DNA of 64,000 nt, taken from DATFYM01 sp035315065 (lineage in GTDB: Bacteria > Acidobacteriota > Terriglobia > UBA7540). A program made the position numbers and the translations under genes. The notes below the pieces were generated by a model. The model saw only the letters and a list, made by a program, of their open reading frames with translations. It did not search any database and was not told the origin of the DNA. Location: positions 3,626 to 67,625 of the forward strand of contig DATFYM010000111.1 in NCBI GenBank assembly GCA_035315065.1, written 5' to 3'. Positions 16,203 through 25,362 of the stretch are shown here, piece by piece (position 1 is the first letter of the stretch; every line of letters begins with the position of its first letter).

Positions 16203-16338
16203 CGATTTGAAGGCGTGAAGAATCTAAACGCACAGGTGCAGAAGGAAAATCATGAATGCCGAAATGACGAATTATGAGCAGAAGCGCGGGGTGCTGGTCT
16301 TTTTTGTTCATCATTCATCATTCAGCATTCAGCATTCC
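16186..16338 (+). repeat. Tandem-word inverted repeat (locus 2)
   Basis: Left part has a GATTGACGATT word followed by TTTGAAGGCGTGAAG (16206-16220), which matches locus 1 (5253-5267) at 14 of 15 bases. Then GAATG/ATGACGAAT words (16254-16277) pair with ATTCATCATTCAGC words at 16306-16338. The first arm overlaps the end of the archaemetzincin gene. Confidence 0.65.
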
Positions 16339-16415
16339 TCTCTCAGACCCTTTTGTTCGGGCCAGCCATCTTATAGACCATAGAGGAAGTTGATCTGAAG
16401 TGTCCGGAGGTAGTT

Positions 16416-17270
16416 ATGGGTCGCATGCGCGCTCGGCCCGAAGTCAGCTTGGTGGTCCTCCTGCTTGTGGTTTCAGGCTGTGGTGGCGGGAGCATGAGCA
16501 GCGCTCCGTCGCCGCCGAGCGTCCCGCAGTGGACGCTGGTGTGGAGCGATGAGTTCAGCGGCCCCAACGGCTCGGCTCCCGATTCGACGAAGTGGGGTTA
16601 CGACGTGGGCGGCAACGGTTGGGGCAACGACGAGCTCGAATACTACACCAGCCGGACCCAGAACGCGTACGTTCAGGACGGCAACCTGGTGATCCAGGCG
16701 CTGAAAGAAACTTACACCGGGTCCGACGGGGTGACGCGCAATTACACGTCGGCGCGCCTACTGACCGCCAACCTTTTCAGCCAGGCTTACGGGCGATTCG
16801 AAGCGCGCATCAAGACTCCCTACGGGCAAGGCATGTGGCCCGCCTTCTGGATGCTGGGCAACAATATCGGGCAGGTCGGCTGGCCGCAGTGCGGCGAAAT
16901 CGATATCATGGAGAACATCGGCAAAGAACCCTCGATGATCCACGGCAGCATCCACGGCCCGGGCTACACCGGTGGGACTGGCGTTTCCAACTCCTACACG
17001 CTTCCCAGCGGCGCGCAGTTCGCCGACGACTTCCACGTTTTCGCCGTGGAGTGGGAGCCCAACGTTGTCCGCTTCTACGTCGACAGCAACCTCTACGCCA
17101 CGGACACGGCTTCCAGCCTGCCCGCCGGCTCGACGTGGGCCTTCGACCATCCCTTTTTCATTATTCTTAACGTGGCCGTAGGCGGCGACTGGCCCGGAGC
17201 GCCGGACTCTACCACTGTCTTCCCGCAACAGATGCTGGTGGATTATGTCAGGGTTTATCAGAAGAAATGA
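16416..17270 (+). CDS. GH16 family glucanase, lipoprotein
   Basis: A 284-residue secreted hydrolase of glycoside hydrolase family 16 (laminarinase/beta-glucanase type). The N-terminus has a lipoprotein signal with lipobox VVSGC near residue 26. The catalytic motif GEIDIMENIG supplies the nucleophile and acid/base glutamates. Flanking motifs WSDEFSGPNGSAPDSTKWGYD and GMWPAFWMLG are standard. ATG 16416 follows GGAGG by six bases. The substrate is probably a beta-1,3 or mixed-link glucan. It is monocistronic between two repeat loci. Confidence 0.92.
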   Translation: MGRMRARPEVSLVVLLLVVSGCGGGSMSSAPSPPSVPQWTLVWSDEFSGPNGSAPDSTKWGYDVGGNGWGNDELEYYTSRTQNAYVQDGNLVIQALKETYTGSDGVTRNYTSARLLTANLFSQAYGRFEARIKTPYGQGMWPAFWMLGNNIGQVGWPQCGEIDIMENIGKEPSMIHGSIHGPGYTGGTGVSNSYTLPSGAQFADDFHVFAVEWEPNVVRFYVDSNLYATDTASSLPAGSTWAFDHPFFIILNVAVGGDWPGAPDSTTVFPQQMLVDYVRVYQKK

Positions 17271-17360
17271 TGAATGCTGAATATGCTGAATGATGAATGA
17301 TGGAACTGAAAAAGCGGTTAAGCCGCCTTCAGTTCATCATTCAGCATTCATCGTTCATGA
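17269..17360 (+). repeat. Tandem-word inverted repeat (locus 3)
   Basis: ATGCTGAATGATGAATG words (17269-17301) pair with TTCATCATTCAGCATTC words (17329-17360). The centre is a strong hairpin, GAACTGAA/TTCAGTTC enclosing GCGG/CCGC. It starts at the GH16 stop and could end its transcript. Confidence 0.75.
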
Positions 17361-17369
17361 TTGTCCTCC

Positions 17370-18401
17370 ATGCACCCGCGTTCCATCCACGCTCCGACCC
17401 TCCGCTTCCGCCAAGGCGCTCCGAAGGGCCGTGCGCTCGCGGTCCTGGTTCTGGTGGCCCATTCTGTCACCACAGCGCAAGGGTTCGGCCTGCCCCTAAT
17501 TCAATCCTCTGAAGCCCGGCCCCACGAGCTCAACCCGGCGCTTCAGCTTTATGCCGATCGCAGCCTGGTGACAGCCAGCGGAGACGAGCCCCAAGAGGCT
17601 CCTAAGACGTTCGTGGATATGAGTCCTGCTGAACTCGCCAAGGCGGTCCCCGAGCTGAAGCACCTGGAGCCCGCGGAGAATCAGGACCCTTTGCCGCAGA
17701 TCTTGCAGCGCGTGGGAGCCGACGTGGGGGCTTTTTTCGATAATTTTCCCAATACCACTTGCACCGAGCGCGTTACCTCCATGGTCGATACCGCGTTCGG
17801 GGCCGGCGCTTTTCATCACGATGACAAGTACAACTATCTGGCTTTGGCCCAAGCGGGCGCGAAGAAAGGCCGCCTCCGCGAGTTTCGAACCGACGATAAA
17901 GGTGCACTGGTGCAGCCCGATGCCCGAGAGACGGTCGTCACGGTCGGATTTGTCGCCATGTCTGTGCATTTCCATCCTGACTATCAGCCTGACTCCCGCT
18001 TCCGCTACCTGGGGCGTGAAGCGATGGAAAGGCAGAACACCTACGTGGTCGCGTTTGCCCAGCGACCCGCTGTGGCACGGCAAGTGGCGCGCGTCCAGTT
18101 CCTCAGCCAGAGCGTAGCCATTTTCTTGCAGGGAGTGGCCTGGATCGATCCGGTGAGCTTCAGGATCCTGCGCCTGCGGACTGATATTCAACAACCTGAA
18201 GTGAACGTCGGCTTGCAGAAAGAGACCACCCAAGTCGTGTATTCCGAAGTGAGCTTCAGGCAAGGTGGCAAGACGTTGTGGCTGCCGCGTGAAGTCACCG
18301 TGACCGGGCAATTGAAGCAGTATCTCTTCCACAACCAGCACCGTTACTCGGACTACCGGCTCTTCGACGTCCAAGTCGACCAGAAGCACGACCACCCTTG
18401 A
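17370..18401 (+). CDS. Secreted protein of unknown function
   Basis: The 343-residue product starts at ATG 17370; a TTG three codons earlier is possible. A basic N-terminus and hydrophobic stretch (ALAVLVLVAHSVTTAQG) suggest export. The mature part has paired cysteine-free beta-rich segments (QLYADRSLVTASG, VSFRQGGKTLWLPREVTVTG) resembling acidobacterial outer-membrane-associated proteins. No catalytic motif is seen. The first codons lie directly behind repeat locus 3. Confidence 0.7.
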   Translation: MHPRSIHAPTLRFRQGAPKGRALAVLVLVAHSVTTAQGFGLPLIQSSEARPHELNPALQLYADRSLVTASGDEPQEAPKTFVDMSPAELAKAVPELKHLEPAENQDPLPQILQRVGADVGAFFDNFPNTTCTERVTSMVDTAFGAGAFHHDDKYNYLALAQAGAKKGRLREFRTDDKGALVQPDARETVVTVGFVAMSVHFHPDYQPDSRFRYLGREAMERQNTYVVAFAQRPAVARQVARVQFLSQSVAIFLQGVAWIDPVSFRILRLRTDIQQPEVNVGLQKETTQVVYSEVSFRQGGKTLWLPREVTVTGQLKQYLFHNQHRYSDYRLFDVQVDQKHDHP

Positions 18402-18404
18402 TCA

Positions 18405-18490
18405 TGGGTAAGGGAGTCGGGGGTCGGGAGTCGGGATTCCGAGAGCCTACTCCTACGCCCTACCCACTACTCTTGACTCCCTTCCGACTA
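18405..18490 (+). repeat. Tandem-word inverted repeat (locus 4)
   Basis: GGGAGTCGGGGGTCGG words (18405-18436) face CTCCTACGCC...GACTCCC words (18448-18490). The arms are degenerate. A TATAGT hexamer just beyond (about 18507) may be a -10 box for the next gene. Confidence 0.6.
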
Positions 18491-18542
18491 CGCGCCGGTT
18501 TTGGCGTATAGTGAAGGAAGGAACTCTTAGAGAGGACGATCG

Positions 18543-20363
18543 ATGGGTCAAGCTTCCCTGCGGGTCCGCGCTCGCGGCTTGGGTCGAGACCTTCTTTCCT
18601 GGGTGGCGCTTTCGGTTTGGTTGCTCTCCGCCGGCCCCGGCGCGACGCCGCAAAATCCCAACCCTCCCGAAGTCCAGGCCCACGAAGGCCAAAGCCAAGT
18701 CGTCAAACCGTCGTTCCAGCTTCGCGTCGAACGCAACTTGGTGACGGTGAGGGTGGTGGTGCGCGACGGCAAGGACCGCCCGGTGGGCAGTCTTCGCCAA
18801 GAGGACTTCCGGTTGTTCGACGACGGCAAGGCCCAGGACATTTTGGGATTCACGGTCGAGACCGGCCAGCCCAACCCGGCCCCGGAAGCTGTGCCTTCGG
18901 CGCCGGCGGGCAAAACCGCCGAGGTCCCACGCGCTCCTGCGAAAGCCGTCGCGCAGCGTTTTGTCATTGTCTTCTTTGACGATTACCACATGGAGGCGGA
19001 AGGAATCGACCGAACTCGTAATGCCGCGTGGCGCTACGTCACGACGGCGGTCCGGCCGCAAGACCGGGTGGCGATCTTCACCGCGACCGGCAAGGACCAG
19101 ATCGATTTCACCGAGGACCGGGAGAAACTCCATGACGCGCTGTTCAAGCTGGCGCCTCGACCGCACCCTCCGATGGGTTGCCCACAGATCGAGGAGTATC
19201 AGGCCTACCTGATCGACCGAAGGCGCGACACCGAAGCCTTTGACATTGCGTTCTCGGAAGCCTACCACTGTGATTGCGAAGTCCTGGATAACAAGACTCC
19301 CAGTTGCGCGCGCGAGGTAACAGATCGGGTGCAGGGCGAGTCTGCCCAGATTTGGAGCGTGGCAGATGCGCAATCACAGAATGCTCTGCAAGGGATCGAG
19401 ATTGCCGTTCGCCGCCTGGCTGCCATGCCGGGTCAGCGCAGTGTGGTGCTGGTTTCTCCGGGATTCTTGACCGAGACACAAGCGGACAAAATAGACGCCA
19501 TCACTAACCGCGCTTTGCAACAGGAAGTCGTCATTAGTGCGATCGACGCCACAGGGCTGGCCGCACGCAGCCCGCACATATTTTATAACATGGCTCGTGC
19601 GGACCTGGACTCCGCAAAGACCAGGATGGAAAACATGGGCACCGTCGCGTCCGGCGATGTGATGGCTAATTTGAGCGCGGGTACGGGCGGCGTCTTTTTC
19701 CACAACAGCAACGATTTTAACGATGGCTTTCGGCAAGCGGCGGCCGTTCCTGAGGTCTTCTATGTGCTGACTTTTTCCCCGCCGAACATCAAGCTGGACG
19801 GAAAATTCCATTCGCTTAAAGTGACGCTCAACCGTCGCGAGCCTCTCACCGTCCAGGCGCGGCGCGGGTATTTTGCCTCCGCGACGGCGCTGGCCGGGCA
19901 GGCTTCCAGCCAGGACGAACTAGAGAAAGCTGTGTTCTCGCAGGAGGAATTCCACGGGCTGCCGGCGGAAGTGACCGCCCAGGTGGAGAAAACGGGCGAC
20001 AGCGGGTCCAAGCTCACAGTGATGATTCATGTCGACGTCCGCCAACTGCAATTCCGTAAGGAAGCAGACCGCAGTGTTGACAAGCTGATTTTCCACACCA
20101 CGCTCTTCGATCGCGACGGGAAGTACGTCGCCGCCAAGGAGGCGTCGCTCGATCTTCATCTGAAAGACGCAACCCTGGAGAAGTTCGTCCAGTCCGGCCT
20201 CAATGCCAAGACCAGCTTTCAGGTGGCGCCGGGCACGTATCGGGTCCGCGAGGTGGTGCGGGATACCGAGTCGAGCGGAACGTCGGCGCTGAACTGCGTC
20301 GTGGAGGTACCGGGCCCGCCGTCGCAGGAGGGAGATGGCAAACCATCACCTCGGATCGAGTGA
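18543..20363 (+). CDS. VWFA-related acidobacterial domain protein
   Basis: A 606-residue exported protein of the VWFA-related family common in Acidobacteriota. After a signal segment (LLSWVALSVWLLSAGPGA) comes an invasin-like strand (RVVVRDGKDRPVGSLRQEDF). The von Willebrand A-like fold begins at RFVIVFFDDYHM and includes QRSVVLVSPGFLTE and a C-terminal beta domain. The MIDAS-like DxDxH is seen as DDYHM. The family's function is not known; members are often many per genome. The 3' end abuts repeat locus 5. Confidence 0.9.
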   Translation: MGQASLRVRARGLGRDLLSWVALSVWLLSAGPGATPQNPNPPEVQAHEGQSQVVKPSFQLRVERNLVTVRVVVRDGKDRPVGSLRQEDFRLFDDGKAQDILGFTVETGQPNPAPEAVPSAPAGKTAEVPRAPAKAVAQRFVIVFFDDYHMEAEGIDRTRNAAWRYVTTAVRPQDRVAIFTATGKDQIDFTEDREKLHDALFKLAPRPHPPMGCPQIEEYQAYLIDRRRDTEAFDIAFSEAYHCDCEVLDNKTPSCAREVTDRVQGESAQIWSVADAQSQNALQGIEIAVRRLAAMPGQRSVVLVSPGFLTETQADKIDAITNRALQQEVVISAIDATGLAARSPHIFYNMARADLDSAKTRMENMGTVASGDVMANLSAGTGGVFFHNSNDFNDGFRQAAAVPEVFYVLTFSPPNIKLDGKFHSLKVTLNRREPLTVQARRGYFASATALAGQASSQDELEKAVFSQEEFHGLPAEVTAQVEKTGDSGSKLTVMIHVDVRQLQFRKEADRSVDKLIFHTTLFDRDGKYVAAKEASLDLHLKDATLEKFVQSGLNAKTSFQVAPGTYRVREVVRDTESSGTSALNCVVEVPGPPSQEGDGKPSPRIE

Positions 20364-20476
20364 ATGGTGATTGAGTGATCGGGTGATTGGGTGATTGAAA
20401 AGAAGCGCTCAGCCGTGGGACTAGCTTTCTTCAATCACGCAATCACCCAGTCACCCGATCACTCAATCGCCATTCA
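20362..20476 (+). repeat. Tandem-word inverted repeat (locus 5)
   Basis: GTGATTGGGTGATCGG words (20362-20400) pair almost perfectly with CAATCACCCAGTCACC words (20430-20476) over about 38 bp. The left loop edge, GATTGAAAAGAAGCGCTCAG, recurs at locus 6 in inverted form and, diverged, at locus 1. Confidence 0.85.
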
Positions 20477-20501
20477 CAATTCACCATTTACCCCCGCTTG
20501 C

Positions 20502-20530
20502 TTGCACAAGTCCCCAGCGGGTTGTAGACT
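20502..20530 (+). promoter_or_regulatory. Candidate promoter for thiC
   Basis: TTGCAC and TAGACT are separated by 17 bp, about 50 bp before the thiC start. It is a weak sigma-70-type match. No TPP riboswitch core is seen between it and thiC. Confidence 0.35.
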
Positions 20531-20578
20531 GAAACTTGAATCAACAACCAGAAGTCATGCAGCGAAGGAGTGAGAGTC

Positions 20579-21973
20579 ATGTTGCCTCCAATCCGTAACG
20601 AATGGGTGAAGAAGCGCACTGGACCCGTGGTGACGCAGATGCACTACGCGCGGCAGGGCATCACTACGGAAGAAATGGAGTTTGTGGCCCGGCGCGAAAA
20701 GCTGCCCGTGGAAACCGTTCGCTCGGAAGTGGCGCGCGGCCGCATGATTATCCCGGCCAACATTCGCCACGTCGAGTTGGAACCGATGGCTATCGGTATC
20801 GCCGCCCAGTGCAAGATCAACGCCAACATCGGCAATTCCGCCGTGACCTCCGACATTGACGGCGAGGTGGAGAAGCTGCGCACCGCCGTGAAATACGGCT
20901 CCGACACGGTGATGGACCTCTCCACCGGCGGCGACATTCCCCGCATCCGCGAGGCGATCCTGCGTTCCAGCCCCGTGCCCATCGGTACGGTGCCCATTTA
21001 TGAGGCACTGTCGCGTGTGAGGGGCGTGAAAGACCTCTCCGCCGCGGTGATGCTGGAAGTGATCGAAGAGCAGGCCGAGCAAGGTGTCGATTACATGACC
21101 ATCCATGCCGGCGTGCTGCGCGAGCACGTGCCGCTGGTGCGCAAGCGCGTCACCGGCATCGTGAGCCGCGGCGGTTCGATCCTGGCGCACTGGATGGTAG
21201 AGAACCACCAGCAGAACTTCCTTTACGAGCACTTCACGGACATTTGCAAGATCTTCCAGAAGTATGACGTGTCGTTCTCGCTGGGCGACGGCTTGCGGCC
21301 GGGCTCCATCGCCGACGCCAGCGACGACGCGCAGTTCGCCGAGCTCAAGACACTGGGCGAGCTCACGCGGAAAGCCTGGGAGTACGACGTGCAGGTGATG
21401 ATCGAAGGTCCCGGCCACATCCCCATGGACCAGATCAAGCTGCAAGTGGACAAAGAAATGGAGCTGTGCTCCGAGGCCCCGTTCTATACCCTGGGCCCGC
21501 TGGTGACCGACATCGCTCCCGGCTATGACCATATTACTTCGGCCATCGGCGCGGCCATGATCGGCTGGCACGGCGCGTCCATGCTCTGCTACGTGACCCC
21601 CAAGGAACACCTGGGGTTGCCCAACAAGCAGGACGTCCATCAGGGCATCATCGCCTATAAGATCGCGGCTCACGCGGCGGACCTGGCGCGGCATCGTCCC
21701 GGCGCCCGCGACCGTGACGACGCGCTCAGCTACGCGCGCTTCCTCTTCGACTGGAACAAGCAGTTCGACCTGTCGCTCGATCCCGATACCGCGCGCGCCA
21801 TGCACGACGAAACCCTCGCTGACAATTACTACAAAGACGCCAAGTACTGCTCCATGTGCGGTCCCAAGTTCTGCTCGATGAACATCACGCAGAATGTGGA
21901 GAAACATTTGGGACTGGACCAGGGCGAGCGGCAGGAGAAATTCGTCGAGCTGCTGGCCAAGGTCCAGGGGTGA
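20579..21973 (+). CDS. thiC: Phosphomethylpyrimidine synthase ThiC
   Basis: A 464-residue radical SAM enzyme that turns aminoimidazole ribotide into the HMP-phosphate moiety of thiamin. The C-terminal CSMCGPKFCSM holds the CX2CX4C cluster ligands typical of ThiC. NIGNSAVTSDIDGEVEKL and the GPGHIPMDQI stretch are core motifs. AAGGAG lies eight bases before ATG 20579, so the upstream GTG is rejected. The protein is shorter than the proteobacterial form (about 600+), as in many other phyla. No other thi gene is nearby. Confidence 0.96.
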   Translation: MLPPIRNEWVKKRTGPVVTQMHYARQGITTEEMEFVARREKLPVETVRSEVARGRMIIPANIRHVELEPMAIGIAAQCKINANIGNSAVTSDIDGEVEKLRTAVKYGSDTVMDLSTGGDIPRIREAILRSSPVPIGTVPIYEALSRVRGVKDLSAAVMLEVIEEQAEQGVDYMTIHAGVLREHVPLVRKRVTGIVSRGGSILAHWMVENHQQNFLYEHFTDICKIFQKYDVSFSLGDGLRPGSIADASDDAQFAELKTLGELTRKAWEYDVQVMIEGPGHIPMDQIKLQVDKEMELCSEAPFYTLGPLVTDIAPGYDHITSAIGAAMIGWHGASMLCYVTPKEHLGLPNKQDVHQGIIAYKIAAHAADLARHRPGARDRDDALSYARFLFDWNKQFDLSLDPDTARAMHDETLADNYYKDAKYCSMCGPKFCSMNITQNVEKHLGLDQGERQEKFVELLAKVQG

Positions 21974-21993
21974 CAAAAGTCGAAGGTTGGGCG

Positions 21994-22236
21994 ATGATCG
22001 ACCTGAAGCACTCCCTTGTCATCGAAGCAACCGAGGACCCCAACTTCTTCGGCTTTTACTCTCCCGACCTTGAGGGCTTTACCGGCGTTGGCAACTCGAT
22101 TGAGGATTGCCTTTACAAGGCTCGCTGGGGCGTGGAAGAACATATCGCGCTGCTACGCGAGCAGGGGCTGCCCGTGCCTCCGGCTACCAACGACCCGAAG
22201 GTAACAATTCAGAACGAGATGCCTATCCCTGCATGA
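21994..22236 (+). CDS. HicB-like antitoxin domain protein
   Basis: An 80-residue protein with the HicB fold pattern: HSLVIEATEDPNFFGFYSPD, GFTGVGNSIEDCLYKARWGVEEHI. It lacks a C-terminal DNA-binding tail. No HicA (RNase) lies on either side; the ATGA-overlapping partner is a retropepsin-like gene instead. It may be a solitary HicB-type protein or the regulator of that partner. Confidence 0.7.
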   Translation: MIDLKHSLVIEATEDPNFFGFYSPDLEGFTGVGNSIEDCLYKARWGVEEHIALLREQGLPVPPATNDPKVTIQNEMPIPA

Positions 22237-22668
22237 CTGTCTGGGGCGAACGGCATCGCGTCCGGTTGCTTACGAAAGAGAGGAAGGTCGCCAACGGCAT
22301 GTTCGACGTGGAGGTGAAACTGGCAAGTCTGGCTGCTCCTGGGCGGACCGAGAATGTTTCGCTGCTGGTAGACACGGGGGCGACATTGTCCTGGATTCCG
22401 CGGGACATTCTTGAAAGGCTTGGCGCCGTAGTTTATTCGCGCCTGCCGTTTACGCTTGCAGATGGGCGAACGCTGGAAAGGGACACCACGGCAGTGCTAT
22501 TGACTATTGACGGAAGAAAGGCTGCCGTGCAGGTTGCATTTGGTGAGCTGGGCGAGGAAGCGGTCTTGGGGGCGACGGAGCTGGAGGGTTTGCCTTCTGG
22601 TCGATCCAGTGGCGAAGAAACTGATCCCTCGCAACTTGCTTGCTCTCATCGGAGGTTCAAGAGCGTGA
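22233..22668 (+). pseudogene. Retropepsin-like aspartyl protease with +1 frameshift
   Basis: ATG 22233 overlaps the upstream stop. The first 115 residues form a retropepsin-like domain with the active-site motif LLVDTGATLSWIP and a C-terminal VLGATELEG. At the GGGTTT tract (22586-22591) the frame is lost. Skipping one base restores a natural family ending, LLVDPVAKKLIPRNLLALIG, with a stop at 22666-22668. Left unrepaired, the frame runs on with Arg/Ser-rich noise to 22733. Both the HicB-like partner and the active site are intact, so the lesion is recent or an error. Confidence 0.65.
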
Positions 22669-22826
22669 GAGAGAATCGGACGGGCGATTCCATCGCCGCG
22701 ATCTATACACGGCGACGCAAGTCCGGCATGTAGGGGTACGGCTTGCCGTACCCGCTTGGTTCGGTGGCGCACGATGCAACAAAAGGGTACGGCAAGCCGC
22801 ACGCCTACATGCGAAAAGGGGGAAAA

Positions 22827-23894
22827 ATGTGCGACGTCAGCCGGCGGGAATTCTTGGCAAGTAGCGGGGGTTTCTTAAGCCTCGCCGCCGAGGCGAAGTT
22901 GCTGGATGGGCCGGCTCCGGCAATGACGCCCGAGGTCGGCAAGATCGACTTGGTCGCCCCAGATATCTATTTCCACGAGGGGCAAGTGGCGGACAACGCG
23001 GACGCAGTCTGCAACAACGGCTGGATCATGTTCGAAGATTACGTGCTGGTGATCGATGCCAATTTCCCGGCCGGCGCAAAGCAGGTTATCGGCAAGATCC
23101 GTTCCCTGACGGACAAGCCGATCAGGTTTGCGCTCGACACCCACCACCACGGCGACCACGCTTACGGAAATCAGGTTTACGTGGAAAACGGCGCGGTGCC
23201 CGTCGCCCACACCGGCGTTATTGAGGAAATGAAACGGTACGAAACGGGCTACTACGACAGCAAACCGGGAGCCTGGGAAAATGCGGCAAAGGGCCGGGCC
23301 GACGTAAAGGCCAGCAAACTCAAGCCGCCGACAGTTCTGTACTCGGGAGAGCTGATCTTTGACGACGGCAAACACCGCGTCGAGGTGATGAACCTCGGAG
23401 TGGCGCATACGCACGGGGATTCATTTGCCTGGCTCCCCAAAGAGAAGATCCTTTTTACGGGGGACGTCTGCGTCAACGGGCCTTACAACTATGTGGGCGA
23501 TGGGGACGTGGGCAAATGGGTGGAGACACTCGAGGCGGCCAAGAAACTCGGCGCGCAGATCGTTTGCACGGGACACGGCCCGCGTTCCGTTGGAACGGTG
23601 TTGGACGATCAGCAGGCGTTTTTCAAGGCGTTGCGGGAACAGGTAGGCACGCTCATGGCCAGGATGGCGCCCGCGGAAGCAAAGGCTCAGATCGAGCCCA
23701 TCCGGGCAGCACTGAAAGGAAATGCGCAAATTGCCCGCTTCGTCGGAGATCGCGGTGCCGGTTGGGATTCCTTCCCGGCGCAGGTCGAGAAGGTCTACCT
23801 GGAGATGACCGGGAACCAGCTTGCGGCGCTGATGCACGAACGGCATCTTGCTCGCCAAGTCCACGCCCGCTCCCATGGCCTCACGCAAGCGTGA
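22827..23894 (+). CDS. Tat-exported metallo-beta-lactamase-fold hydrolase
   Basis: A 355-residue MBL-fold protein. The N-terminal SRREFLASSGG is a twin-arginine signal, so it acts outside the cytoplasm. Metal ligands: THHHGDH (HxHxDH), the His in GVAHTHGDS, Asp in LFTGDVCVNGPY, and the His in CTGHGPRSV. ATG 22827 follows a GGGGG tract; in-frame ATGs upstream at 22809 and earlier lack protein-like sequence. Substrate unknown; lactamase, lactonase and sulfatase-like members share these motifs. Confidence 0.85.
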   Translation: MCDVSRREFLASSGGFLSLAAEAKLLDGPAPAMTPEVGKIDLVAPDIYFHEGQVADNADAVCNNGWIMFEDYVLVIDANFPAGAKQVIGKIRSLTDKPIRFALDTHHHGDHAYGNQVYVENGAVPVAHTGVIEEMKRYETGYYDSKPGAWENAAKGRADVKASKLKPPTVLYSGELIFDDGKHRVEVMNLGVAHTHGDSFAWLPKEKILFTGDVCVNGPYNYVGDGDVGKWVETLEAAKKLGAQIVCTGHGPRSVGTVLDDQQAFFKALREQVGTLMARMAPAEAKAQIEPIRAALKGNAQIARFVGDRGAGWDSFPAQVEKVYLEMTGNQLAALMHERHLARQVHARSHGLTQA

Positions 23895-23920
23895 AAGGGA
23901 AACGGCTGAGGTAAGAAATC

Positions 23921-24160
23921 ATGGCAAATGTTCTCGAGACGGAATTGAAGGCCTATGAGCACCACCGTGACAACCTTCTCTCGACGGCGGAGGGCAAGTT
24001 CGCTCTTGTACGCGGCGACGCGGTTGTGGGAGTATACGAATCAGAAATAGACGCAATATCAGAGGGTTACCGCCGGTTCGGGAATGTCCCGTTCCTAGTG
24101 AAGCAAATAGTGAGAATTGAGACTCCGCTAAACTTCGTTTCCGATCTCCTGGGAGTGTGA
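23921..24160 (+). CDS. Small protein, DUF5678-like, partner of retropepsin gene
   Basis: A 79-residue protein: a short helical N-terminus (YEHHRDNLLSTAEGKFALVRGD) and a compact alpha/beta region (VVGVYESEIDAISEGYRRFG, FLVKQI). The pattern resembles DUF5678-type small proteins found beside aspartyl proteases. It ends one base before the retropepsin start, indicating coupling. The function is unknown, perhaps a regulator or substrate. Confidence 0.6.
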   Translation: MANVLETELKAYEHHRDNLLSTAEGKFALVRGDAVVGVYESEIDAISEGYRRFGNVPFLVKQIVRIETPLNFVSDLLGV

Positions 24161-24161
24161 A

Positions 24162-24590
24162 TTGCCTTCTTTCACCTCGTCAATTCCGAACCTCCAAGCG
24201 GTGGGACCGCTCATAGAACTTCAAGTTGCCGTCGGGAGCGCCCTCGAATCCACTTTCAAGGCGGGCGCTGAAGCGATTCCTGGGCCGGTGAAGGCTCTCG
24301 CGATGATCGATACCGGCGCGAGCGTTAGCGTTCTCCGCCAGGGGTTGGCTGCTCAGCTGAGCCTCAATGCTATTGGGGTGAGTTACATTAACACTCCTTC
24401 ATCGACCAACGTCCCTTGTTACCGCTATCTGGTGCGTTTCATTTTTCCCAACGAAGTGTTGGTCGAGACCAACGTGGTCGAAGCGCCTCTGCAGGGCCAG
24501 AACATCCAGTGCCTGATCGGCCGGGATGTCCTCGCGCACGGCGTACTGATCTATATCGGTGGCAGCAACCTATTCAGCCTCAGCTTATGA
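24162..24590 (+). CDS. Retropepsin-like aspartyl protease
   Basis: A 142-residue clan AA protease-like protein with the single catalytic motif AMIDTGASVSVL near residue 50 and the second conserved element CLIGRDVLAHGVLIY near the end. Such proteins act as homodimers like retroviral proteases. It starts at TTG, one base after the upstream stop. It is intact, unlike the related gene at 22233. The role of bacterial members is largely unknown. Confidence 0.8.
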   Translation: MPSFTSSIPNLQAVGPLIELQVAVGSALESTFKAGAEAIPGPVKALAMIDTGASVSVLRQGLAAQLSLNAIGVSYINTPSSTNVPCYRYLVRFIFPNEVLVETNVVEAPLQGQNIQCLIGRDVLAHGVLIYIGGSNLFSLSL

Positions 24591-24669
24591 CAAGCGCTTA
24601 CAGCTCGGTCGGACTCGTTAGGTTCATTGGTCCCAAGCTTGGTAGTTGAGGCGAGGATTGATCGAATTA

Positions 24670-25362
24670 ATGCCAATGAACGCCCAAGAACAAGAACTCC
24701 GTGAGGAATTCAACCGCTGGGCGGAGGCGGGCCGCGGCGACCACATGGAGGAGGATCATCTTCCCATCGTGCTGCCCACGCTGGAACTCATGAGGCTCGA
24801 ACCAACGGATCGAGTGTTGGATGTGGGTTGCGGCACTGGTTGGCTTCCCCGGCTAATCGCGGCCAGGGTCCCAGAAGGCTCAGTGGTCGGGATCGACGTC
24901 TCCGACGAGATGATCGCACGCGCGCAAAGGGCAAGCTCCGGCCCTCAAAACCTAACGTTCCAGGTGGGTGGGGTCGATCGCATCCCGGCGCCGGATGCCA
25001 CCTTTACCAAGGTGATCTCAGTAGAGTCGGCGTACTACTGGCCTGACCCGGCGCAAGGCATCCGGGACATTAGCCGTGTGTTACAGCACGGCGGCTCCGC
25101 GTGGGTCCTGATCAACTATTACGGCGACAACCTCTATTGCCACCAGTGGGGTCCGATCTTTGCCATCCCAACCCACCTGCTGGCCGCCGAGGAGTGGGCT
25201 CAACTTTTCCGCGATGCTGGATTCGCGAAGGTCAGTCATCGCCGCATTCCCGATCCCACGCCGGCGCCCGATACGTACATCGGTCGCTGGTTCCGCGACG
25301 CGGAAGAATTGCGCCAGTTTCGAGAAGTAGGAGCGTTGCTGGTCTACGGGAAGAAGGATTGA
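24670..25362 (+). CDS. Class I SAM-dependent methyltransferase
   Basis: A 230-residue Rossmann methyltransferase. Motif I is VLDVGCGTGWLPR, followed by VVGIDVSDEMI and the post-motif ISVESAYYWPDP and ISRVLQHGGSAWVL. The fold is the methyltransferase-11 type acting on small molecules. ATG 24670 and 24676 are both possible. It stands alone, with a gap downstream, and the substrate is unknown. Confidence 0.85.
   Translation: MPMNAQEQELREEFNRWAEAGRGDHMEEDHLPIVLPTLELMRLEPTDRVLDVGCGTGWLPRLIAARVPEGSVVGIDVSDEMIARAQRASSGPQNLTFQVGGVDRIPAPDATFTKVISVESAYYWPDPAQGIRDISRVLQHGGSAWVLINYYGDNLYCHQWGPIFAIPTHLLAAEEWAQLFRDAGFAKVSHRRIPDPTPAPDTYIGRWFRDAEELRQFREVGALLVYGKKD

Noticed and set aside
20364..20578. TPP riboswitch before thiC
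   Set aside because: No CTGAGA or the conserved GATCTGGATAATGCCAGC-like core is present; the space is taken by repeat locus 5 and a plain promoter.
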